Assembly: GCF_001039355.2 (NCBI RefSeq)
Contig: NW_019775069.1
Coordinates: 710,027-770,026 of the forward strand
DNA: 60,000 nt
Source of the DNA: Lingula anatina
Taxonomy: Eukaryota > Brachiopoda > Lingulata > Lingulida > Lingulidae
Reading direction: 5' to 3'
In this document: positions 39,301 through 51,300 of the stretch, piece by piece
Layout of the letters: each line of letters starts with the position of its first letter
How positions within the stretch are numbered: position 1 is the first letter of the stretch
Position numbers and translations under genes: made by a program
The notes under the pieces: model-generated
What the model was told of the DNA's origin: nothing
What the model saw: only the letters and a program-made list of their open reading frames with translations
Databases searched by the model: none

Positions 39301-42300
39301 TGATTTTCAAATAATTTGTCACATTATTTAGTACATCTTTTCTTCATTCTTCAGCTGCACCTGAACCTATCCCCCTTGCTCCCCACCTGTTTGTGGATAA
39401 AATAGATAACAAACGTATCTCGCTGGGTTGGTCCCCCACCAGACTGCCAGCATATGACCATTTCTCATCTGTCAATTACACAGTGGAGGTCAGCAAGCCA
39501 CCACACTATGAGTGGCGACCTCTGGTGACCAGAATTAAAGACATTTACTTGAGCATTGACTTGAATGAACCACACAAAGACTACTATTTCCGAGTACGTG
39601 CAGAGAATGATTATGGTATCAGTGAACCATCTCATCCAATTGCCACTCGAGATTTTTTCAAAGATAGGCTGGAGCCATCAAAGAGCCTTTTGCCAGATCA
39701 CAGGAGGCCGTCAGAGTTTGACAGAAAAATGCCTGCTGCCTTTGATCTGGCCAGACCACTCACTCTACCAGAGTTGCATCACCCTGGGGCCTTGGGACCT
39801 GGTCTGGATGGACGTGGTCAGTTGGTTCCCTATGGAGGCCCTGACCTGGGACTGGACACTATGTTTACACCAGTGTTGCCAGACACCTCACAATACAGAG
39901 GTCTGGACCTGGCTCCGGAACAGAAACTTTACAAACCACCATCTGTGTACAGGCATGCCAAGTTTGATCTGATCATGCCTCTATCTTCACCTTACAAAGG
40001 ATTAGACTTGGCCACTGAGGTGTCACTACCAGCACCTCCAATGCAATACAAGCCAAGAGAAATGACAGTTCCAAGGCAAGTGCAAAGAAAAATGCGTGCA
40101 CAATCACCTGTCATCACTATTGATGTCATATTGCCTGGAAGACAGGAAAGGTCAACTTATCAGCCGTATGTACCACATAGCCAGAAGGCTGTTAAAATTC
40201 CTGCTATACCAGCAGCAGTAGTGGAATATAAATCACCACCTCTTGTTGCCCACACGGCAGTAAAACCAGCAAGGTCAAGGAAAAGTTTGGCTGATAAGTA
40301 CAAGTCAGATCTTGTACCATATAAACCTAAAACATTGGACTGGGATATGGAGTCACCTGAACGTGGATCTGTCTCTCCTCAAAGAGGACGACTAGCACGG
40401 ACACCCTCTTTACCCCCTTACAGGCCTTCCTTACCGTCTATTGAAGAACTGAAAAATAGAATCCCATCTTTACCATCTTCAACCTTACCCACTGTAGACA
40501 CTGATATATATCAGAGACGCCCCTCTGTTCCTGACTTACGTCGCTCTCGAAGACCATCTGTTGTGGCGGCAGATCTGGATATTTCTAGCAGGCGCCTTTC
40601 TGTGCCTGACGTAGGACTAACTAGAGTACCATCTGTCAGAATGGAGGATCTCGACTTAAATGTTTATCGTAGGAGACGCACATCTGTTCCTGACTTGAAA
40701 TTTGACAGGGCATCATCTGCAGTTCCTGATATTGAAGAACCTCTGTATCGCAGACGTCCTTCCATAACTGGAGCATTGCAGCGGAGAATGGGGGAGCTTC
40801 CTGAAGACAACACTTATCGTTTGGAATTTGAAGATTTGTTGTACTATAGACGACCTTCTGTGCCTGACTTACCCTACCAACGACGATACTCTGTCCCTGA
40901 ATTACCTAAAAGACGCCCCTCCACCCCTGATTTGAAAGGTACTGTTTTTCTTTTAGTTCAGTCCTTTTTGTGAACCCTATTTTATGTTGCAACTGAATCT
41001 GTTGATATGTAAATGCTATTTTGCATCATCAAAAAAGTATTGATAATTTGGCAAATGTTGTTTGCCTGCGAAAAATGACTTTTACAGATTCTTGCACTGG
41101 GACTCTCTGACACATGTATTTATATCTAGCTTTACCTGTTTATTTCTTTGGAATTGCAAATTAAGCACATTTTACTCTGAAAAATATCCCAAAATGTGTC
41201 TACTTGATTTGGTATTTTATTTTTATTTGAAAAGCTTAAATACATTATTTAGGTGCAGGGCATGATTTTGATACCAGTATGCCAACAAGAAGAGCAATGG
41301 GAGACATGGGTAAGTGGGTGTGATAGACAACAATGGAAACTGTGGCATGGATGGTGGCATTTAAAGGCATACAATGGGCATTAATTCTTTATACAGTATA
41401 GCAAAAAAAAATTTTTTTCAGGAAAATTTTGGAATATTTACCTTTATCTCAAAAGTATACCCTATCCATAAACATCAAGAAAATTACAATATATAAACCC
41501 ATTTTTGAGTTATTAATTTCTCATTTCTACCATCATGATTGAAATTTACCAGCCTCTGTCCCAATTACTAGCATGAGGGTGACTTTAAAACTGGAAACCT
41601 ATGACTCAAACTCACACGGGTTAATGGATTGCAAATCTGTGAATAGTTTTGTTGTTATTCCTTGCTGCATGCATGATAAATGGAAATTTTTGAAATTTCA
41701 ATGATAATTAAATATTTGCTATCCAAGAACTAATGCTCATTATATGCCTTTGCTTATAAATGATTTGTGAAGATGACATAGTGTATATGATATATGTATT
41801 TCAGATTAGAAAAAAAACTCATAAAAATACATAGAAATAATGTTGTCATGGGTGCACCTCAGATTTAAGTTTGTGATCATCAAATATAACTTCAGATGCT
41901 CCACGGGTGATCCTGGACAAGCCTCGTCTTGAGGATCTCGGAGATGGCAGCATTAGAATTACATGGACCCATAGCACCTTACCTGGGTTCAGCCCACGGA
42001 CTCCAGAGATAAGGTACATCATTGAGGTCAGTGAGCCACCAAGCAAAATATGGAGGAAAGTCATTGGGGCACTTGCTGAACCTAATTATGTAATAAAAAA
42101 TCTGCGTCCTGATCAGGATTATTTGTTTAGAGTTAGAGCACAAAATGACTATGGAGTAAGCGAGCCATCGCTACCAGTTTCTACATTTTCACTGTGGAGG
42201 ATTCAAAAGACCCCATACCATCCAATCACAGGAGTGGATATTACTTTTGATAAAGGTAAGAACTAATTTGGCTTTAATTCTTTTTTCACATTCATTAGTT

Positions 42301-45300
42301 AAAATGTTCAATGCAATTTAAATATTGTTACAGTACAATAGATGGTTTTTGCCTGCATTTTTTGTTACAGTAATAGTTATATAGTGCAAAAGAGAATTGT
42401 GTGTGTAATTGCAAAGTAATCTGTCAAATTATCAAAGTTCTTGGCTGCCTTTTTTCTTTAATTTAATTTGAAATAAAAACAAAACTAAATTGATTCAATG
42501 ATGTGCAGACATAGTGGCTGTAATAACAATGATAATAATAATGATGGTGATAACCTTTCTCTCAACTAGAAAAATTTTTACAATAGTCCTCAGGACTATT
42601 AAAACAAAGCAAGATAATGATAAAAGATTGCAGATTAAGTAAAAAGTTTAAACAATTTGAAAGTTACAGACAAAATACACTTTTGATTGTTTATTTAGTG
42701 CCTCCTCGGTTAAGTGAGAAACCTTACATCACAGGCTATGACAACCACTCACTACGTCTCCACTGGTCACCAGTGGTCATGCCTGGACACCTTGGGTCAC
42801 CACTGGTCACTTACACTGTAGAGATGAGAGAGCCAAGTCAGCAGTGGAGAGAACTGGCCACTGGAGTCAATGGGCATCACTTCAGTGTCAACCATTTAGA
42901 TCCAGAGAAGGATTACATGTTCCGTGTCATCCCTGTCAATGAATATGGACCTGGTGAACCCTCTGTGCCTGTGCCGACATATTTGTATAGGAAAAGAGGT
43001 GAGTGCTTTGCCAGCCATTGGTTCTCCTTACTTGTGACATAGAGGGCATTCTGTTCAATCACTTATTCTTTGCTACACAGACATTATAAATTAAAATGAA
43101 AAAGGAAGGATCATTAAGTAGAGCTTTCACAAGACATCCATCCTTGTATCTTTTGGTTTCCTTTTGATTGTGTATTTGAAAAAGACAATTCACTATATCA
43201 GTTAAGTTTTTGATTATATTGTGAAAACAAAAATTAGAAAAACAAAAGCTCATTTGGTTGATAGTGTGGACCTTGGTTTAAAGACTTGGTTTATGTTTTC
43301 TTCAGCTCCATTTGATTATCGTCCATCGCCAGATTTTTACAGAGACAGGAGAGCTGAAGGTAGGTGGTGGGGAGGTAATAACCAGCTTCTTTAGTACAAA
43401 TTCAAATAGTGTATTTGCATTTATATATCTGAATATTCTATGGAGAATCTCTAATCTTTCTATATCATATATTAAAACTTCTGAATGTCAAGCAGGTATT
43501 TGAGTGTTATTACTACATTTTTGGAAAATCACAGTTGAAGTCCTTTATGTATTTGCAAAAATTATTTTGATCATAAGAATTCGTTTTTACAATGCTTTTG
43601 ATTAATATGATTGGTAAATTTAAAGTCTACCTTAGAAATGCTTAATACTCTGCGATATTTGCCTGAGAAAACATTCAGAATTTTCAAATTGGTATATTTG
43701 TAGAAATAAATTCTCTGATATCTAATGATACAATACTGCACCCATATTGGCTGCAGACTATTTCTACATTTTCTTAAAATCAGCAGGGCTTTATCTTCTA
43801 TTCACCAATGTTTTCCTCAAAAGATGTTAAAAATGCTATCTTTGATATTTTGACAACTGCACTTATTTATTAAGTTAACTGATTTTGAATTTACAGCAGT
43901 TCATTCTTTGAATCAATTAGTTGAGTAATTTTTCATAAGGACAATATTGGTGATTAGATTTCACCTTCTTTTCTCTTTGCAAGTGTCATTTGTGCTTTGT
44001 ATTTTTTTTTTTTTTTTGTAGAATTTTAGTAGACTTTTGTCTTGTGGTCACTGATTGCAGATATCTTCAGCATCAACTTGTTTTGCTCTTTGCTTCAATG
44101 TAGCAGTAGTAAATTTATTTTATTCCACTTTTGATATTGTTTATCCTATCTTTAAGTTTTTAATACAATTATAATGAAGTTTGTTGTTTTTTCTCTGTGT
44201 GTGTGGAATGCTCAACTTGATTCACCCTTCAGATTATGATAAATCCAGAAGATGGTCCCTTCCCTATGCCCTTTCACCTTGGTTCACTGAAGAACCTTCA
44301 CCAGCACCACCAGCACCATCCCGGAGCCACACTAGAGCCAGGAGTCCTTCACCTTCCTCTTTGCCGTCTGCTCTTATTGGACTGTCGTCTGCTCTCATTG
44401 GGTCATCACCCAGAGCAACGTCAGTGCCACCTGAAACTCTTTATTCTTTTGACACTTCTGATATTAATGACTATGGTGGTAAGGGTTTGTGTTTTGTCTT
44501 CTTTTTACTCTCTTCTGTCTTTACTGTCCTGTGTTTGAGAAATCACTTGGGCTTTGAATGTGTTTTGAAGTTGATTATAGAATTTAATGGAAATACAGTA
44601 CATGTATGTGTTTGACTCTAAGAAAATACAGAAATTAAACTGATGCATTTAACTGGAATTAGAAAAAAAAAACAAAAAAAAAACAAGCGGCTATTGGAAC
44701 TTGATGTGCAATCATTCCATATTACTGAACAGAACATTGCTACCAAATTAAAAAGATGTAAAGAAAAAAGGTGACAATGTTTATACTTGTGATTGCATAT
44801 GAAAGAATTGCATGGGCTGCCCTCTGTCTGAAGTGTTATTGTGGTGCTGTGTCTTGTGTCATGCTCTTTGTGTTTATGATCTGACAAGAAGGACTGGATA
44901 TTTTTGAACATGAATAAATAACTGTATAATAATATAAGTGTTCACAGATTGTAGTAGTTGTTGTTTTATTGACCTGAATGAATTATTGTTAAAAAGAATT
45001 AATGATAAACCATAAGATGTGGAAGGTGATCTAATTCATTTTGGCCAGAAACATTTTCAGAATGAAGAGAATTATTTTCTAACATAGAAACACAACATCA
45101 TTCCAGCTCCACCAGAGTTCCTGCCTCACAAGCCCACCATCTGTGATTACCATGGTGATTCTTTCAAACTGTCATGGTCACCAGCGCAGACGTCAGATAA
45201 GGGTATCCCATCAGCCATCACTTACATTGTGGAATGTCGGGAGCCACATCACACTGACTGGAGACAGCTTGCCTCCAATCTAACTGATTTCTGTTATACT

Positions 45301-48300
45301 GTGAGAGGACTGGATAAGAACAAGGACTACATACTGCGTGTGAGGCCGGAGAATGAGTTTGGAATTGGCGAACCAACCTTACCAGTATCCACATACTTGT
45401 TCAGAAAACCAGGTAAGAATTTACTGCTTGAAAGGAAAGAGAAGAAAAACTCTTCTTGATATTTGTTTAGGACATATTCCCAACTTTATCAGTTATTTTT
45501 ACGGTTGGTAGCCATGTTTGTTGCTGGACCATTCTTGGGTATATGTTTTACCTGTTCTCATGGATACCTGTGTGAGCATCATGCTCTGAAATTTTAAGGG
45601 TGATCACAGACAGAAATGCAGCATTCCTGAGAACTGACAACAAATTGTCGGATATAGATGAATTCTTTCCTCCCACAAAACATTCTCTTAGAGTATATAC
45701 CAATGTTTAGCTGTCAGGTTACTTTTCCATATGCTATTTCCTATGCACAAATGACTATACTCTGTACATCTAATTCATCTTCTTTTGTAATAATATTGCA
45801 CATCTTACCCTTCCTCTACTTTCCCTTGCACAGATAAGGAAGACTATGGACTATATTACAAACCAAGAAAGGGTAAGTGGCATTGAGGATGAAATATAAT
45901 ATGTTTTAGGTGTAGAAATGTAGTAGACTCAGAGGCTTTATTATGTTTTACCCATGCAGTCTATATGACAGACATATTTATCCATAAAATTTGGATAAAC
46001 CATTTCTTTGATTTCAGATTTCTCAGAAATATTGGCTGCGATGCTCCTAATGTATAGAGAATCTTGCATATTTGACTCTGTTTAGCAGTGATCATAACAA
46101 ATGTAACTAATCCCCTTCAATACAAATATAGCCAATTGCTTTATATAGTTTCCATCATAACAACATGCTTAGGACTAAGATTATTTGATTTCTATACAAC
46201 AGACATGCGTACTTAACACAGCTGTCTAATGCTAGCTAGCTAGATGCATGCCTGTCTCTTCCTGTCCTTTTAGCCCCAGTCTTTTTCATCGACAAACCAC
46301 GAGTCTCCAGATACGACGGCAGGCGAGCAGAGCTCAGCTGGTCACCTCCTAGCACACTACCCATCTATAGACCCCCAAAGCGCTACTCTTACGTCGTTGA
46401 GTTTGCTGATCCTTCTCTCAATGACTGGAAACCCCTTACAAGGGGTCTGCATGATAATAGATATGTCATAAGGGATCTGAGGCCCGATAAGGAATATTTG
46501 TATAGAATAATAGCAGAAACTGAACGTGGTGTCAGTGAACCCACATCTCCTGTTGCGATCAAGGGAGCTGCAAGACGAGGTAAGTTTGACACTGCCTGTT
46601 GATTTCAAGTGTCATTGTTGATGATGGGAAAATATTCTTGAAAATTTTTTTTTTTAAATCAACTTAAAGAGACTGTTCAGGGTTTGTTATTGCCTTATGT
46701 TTATTTATGTCTAAATGCCTAAAGGCATGTTGCATCTCTTTTAAGTACTGAAATAATGTATCATAATAACATGTATTTAATGAAAAAAAAAATGCAAAGA
46801 ATGCATGTAACCATATACTTGGCTTGGTTAAGGAAAAAGAACTGTTCAAACATGCAATAGAGTGTGGTTTTTTATCCAGCAGAGTGATGGTTGACAAGAA
46901 AATTTGTTGAATAATTTTTTGTCCCAAAATTGTATATGCTGTCCTCTTTGTGTTCAAACCTAAAAACTACATTCATTGCTCCAAATTATGAATCATGTGC
47001 AACTATTAACAAAGTGTATTTTGATATTAAACACTTATTTTTGTATTGATCTACAGTAAATCTGTATGATATATACTAGGCTTGTCTAACATGAATAAGT
47101 AGTTTAGACATAGGAAATAGTGCTGTAGTATCTTATATTTCTATCTGTAATTAGTTGAATGAATACTAAATCTAACAACTGATTCCAATTATGCATTGAA
47201 TCAACATACTGTATCTTTATTATTGGTAAAGTAATTTTTACAATTCATTGGTGCTAATTTTGCATTGATTCAGCATTTCCATAATATTTTTTGTAAAGAA
47301 ATATTTATTTTCATTCTGTTATCCTTTGATTAATAAACCAAAACTAAACTTAGCTTTATAAATTGAACTTATACTGTATAAATAGACCTTTATTTGAAGT
47401 GTACAGTGAAATGTATTATTTGCACTTTTTGAAAGTGTAAAATGAGTACATTTAGCAGTGAACAGAACAATATAAACAAACTTTAACTTTAAAGCCACAG
47501 AAATGTGTTTTAACTCTCTGTTTCTTCTGTCCACATTCCCACTGGTTCTCCCATTCCTTACAGCTTCTCTCCCTGCTCACATGAGGGATGAGTACTCTCC
47601 AAGAAGCAGATCCTACTCTCCAACCACTGCTGGCAGATCCCCTCTGACTAAAATAACAGGTAGAAAGCTATAATATTCAGCTTTAGATGGGTAGCTCAAT
47701 ATTGAAATATAGGCTCTTAATATTGGACAGACTCATGCATTTAAAAGACTAATTTTTATCAATTTTCAGATAATCTTGAACAGTGCCAAGAAGTTTGTTT
47801 CATTTTTTTGCTCAGAAGTTTGCACTATCAGTTTTATAGCTATTAAATTTGATAATATATAATTGTAATATTTATAACTGCATATTGAGAGAGGTGAATA
47901 GCCTGCTATATGATGGAGAGAGAGAGAGAGAGAGAAACATGTACAAAGTAACAATTTGAAAGAACTTCTTTTGGTGTGCTGTTATTATTCTTGTTTATAT
48001 TCATTTTAGAGAGAGATCTTCCCCCACTCCCTCGTTCTCACTCACTGGATGCAAGACCCACTCAGACCTCTACTGAGAGACCTTATGCATCATCAGGAAG
48101 ATCCTACTCTAGCACTGAGAGATCTTACTCCCCTGTTGGCAGATCCTATACTCCTGTTGATAGGTCCTACTCACCAGCTGGTCGATCTTACTCTCCAACT
48201 GGGAGATCTTACTCTCCAATCAGAAGTACCTATTCGCCAGCTGTCCGCTCCTACTCTCCCACCAGTAGAACTAAAGGTTAGATGGGTTTGCTGTCAAATC

Positions 48301-51300
48301 TGTGATACTTTCATTTCTTTCACACCTACCACACTTAACTGTTACATTTAACACATTTTACTGAAATGCCATGTGTACCACACTTCACTTTCACTGCAAC
48401 TTTTGATTGTCACATCTACCGCAGTTTACTTTTACATTGTCATTTATACCACAGTTTACTGCCATGCTTAATTCATTTTATCTATCATTTTTTCCAGTCT
48501 ATGTTGCACTATTGACCATAATGATGATCATATTTTCTGTGTTAAACTTTTCTGTGCTTTAACTCACTATTGTTTTACAGACTATGAAAGATCCTATACC
48601 CCATCCCCATTGGCTTCTGGCAGAAGAGGTAATTTCATCTGTTTGTTTCATGTGGAGCAGTTACATTTGCTTCTGACAGACTTGTATATGTACACTTAAT
48701 TGTTGTGTNAATTTTTACAATTCATTGGTGCTAATTTTGCATTGATTCAGCATTTCCATAATATTTTTTGTAAAGAAATATTTATTTTCATTCTGTTATC
48801 CTTTGATTAATAAACCAAAACTAAACTTAGCTTTATAAATTGAACTTATACTGTATAAATAGACCTTTATTTGAAGTGTACAGTGAAATGTATTATTTGC
48901 ACTTTTTGAAAGTGTAAAATGAGTACATTTAGCAGTGAACAGAACAATATAAACAAACTTTAACTTTAAAGCCACAGAAATGTGTTTTAACTCTCTGTTT
49001 CTTCTGTCCACATTCCCACTGGTTCTCCCATTCCTTACAGCTTCTCTCCCTGCTCACATGAGGGATGAGTACTCTCCAAGAAGCAGATCCTACTCTCCAA
49101 CCACTGCTGGCAGATCCCCTCTGACTAAAATAACAGGTAGAAAGCTATAATATTCAGCTTTAGATGGGTAGCTCAATATTGAAATATAGGCTCTTAATAT
49201 TGGACAGACTCATGCATTTAAAAGACTAATTTTTATCAATTTTCAGATAATCTTGAACAGTGCCAAGAAGTTTGTTTCATTTTTTTGCTCAGAAGTTTGC
49301 ACTATCAGTTTTATAGCTATTAAATTTGATAATATATAATTGTAATATTTATAACTGCATATTGAGAGAGGTGAATAGCCTGCTATATGATGGAGAGAGA
49401 GAGAGAGAGAGAAACATGTACAAAGTAACAATTTGAAAGAACTTCTTTTGGTGTGCTGTTATTATTCTTGTTTATATTCATTTTAGAGAGAGATCTTCCC
49501 CCACTCCCTCGTTCTCACTCACTGGATGCAAGACCCACTCAGACCTCTACTGAGAGACCTTATGCATCATCAGGAAGATCCTACTCTAGCACTGAGAGAT
49601 CTTACTCCCCTGTTGGCAGATCCTATACTCCTGTTGATAGGTCCTACTCACCAGCTGGTCGATCTTACTCTCCAACTGGGAGATCTTACTCTCCAATCAG
49701 AAGTACCTATTCGCCAGCTGTCCGCTCCTACTCTCCCACCAGTAGAACTAAAGGTTAGATGGGTTTGCTGTCAAATCTGTGATACTTTCATTTCTTTCAC
49801 ACCTACCACACTTAACTGTTACATTTAACACATTTTACTGAAATGCCATGTGTACCACACTTCACTTTCACTGCAACTTTTGATTGTCACATCTACCGCA
49901 GTTTACTTTTACATTGTCATTTATACCACAGTTTACTGCCATGCTTAATTCATTTTATCTATCATTTTTTCCAGTCTATGTTGCACTATTGACCATAATG
50001 ATGATCATATTTTCTGTGTTAAACTTTTCTGTGCTTTAACTCACTATTGTTTTACAGACTATGAAAGATCCTATACCCCATCCCCATTGGCTTCTGGCAG
50101 AAGAGGTAATTTCATCTGTTTGTTTCATGTGGAGCAGTTACATTTGCTTCTGACAGACTTGTATATGTACACTTAATTGTTGTGTTCTCTATACATTTTA
50201 TCTTTTAGATTGTTAAGAAAGTGTAAATATAATATAGAGTGCTTGACTTGTTCTAGGGATATGTCACAGTATTTGACAAAAATGTCATATTATTTATATT
50301 CTGACGTCTTGGTACATTTTCATGTATTAGGTTCCATTAGGTTTTAGATAATTTTTAACGTTCAAGTTTTAGTCATAGAATTTAATGCTCTCATGCTTTT
50401 TTTTTTTTTTTTTGTAAAATTTATCACCGAGTCATGGCACGTACATGTGTGTTATAACAATGCAACTTTTCTGGATTTATTTAATTCCTTACTTTAGAGA
50501 GCACATCTCTGTCACCCACCACCTGCACATGCTCTGTTCTTCTCTATTATAGCAAGTTTACCTTCCGTTTCTCCATTGCCAACTATCAAGAAAACAGACA
50601 AATGTAAGATTACTGCACTTTTAGAAAAAATATATTGCTTAAGAATATGGTTTATGTATTTTTGGCACTCATTATTATTTTGTTTGATTTTTCATTACAT
50701 ATTTATTTGTACATTACGTTTAATTATTTTTTTACCTGTCATTTTGGAGCTATGCAGCATTAATTCTAATGATGAATTCAGTTGTATTTTGAGAAATAAT
50801 TTTTGTTTTATTTATTTATTTATTTATTTATTGTCTTTGAATCAAATAAACTCTAGGAATTTTCACGTCTTTTCCAAATGCTGTATGACTGACATGTGTC
50901 ATTTATTCCCCTTTCAGACTCCACCCACCACTACACCCCTCCCACCAAACCTCCCCTTACCACCGACAGACCATTCTCAGGTAATGTATCTGTTTGTTTG
51001 TTTTTCAGTGAAACACTCACTTTTTGTTTAAGCATTTTCAGTAACACAATGAGCAAAGTTTGAGTCTTAACAGGAATTTTCATTCAGATATGTTATACAT
51101 CAGGAACATTGGCTGTGAAATATGTTGATGTTATACTTTGTTTTCTTTTATTCTGTCACTCAGAGATAACACTGACACATTGTACCCTGCTTTCAAACAC
51201 AATAATAAATTCAGATGACTAAAATTTTGGTTCAGCAGTGTTAGGAGGTATAAACTTGCATGTAGAAGCTTCAAAACTCTAAATGTCAAAGAACATGTTT

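Larger units (their letters stand above)
47233..48708. repeat. Tandem duplication 2, left copy (probable assembly artefact)
   Basis: This 1,476-bp block recurs at 48710-50185 with a single N at 48709 between the copies. I found no differences in the stretches compared, at DNA or encoded-protein level. It contains three phase 1-1 exons (47564-47659, 48010-48276, 48581-48628). Confidence 0.85.
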
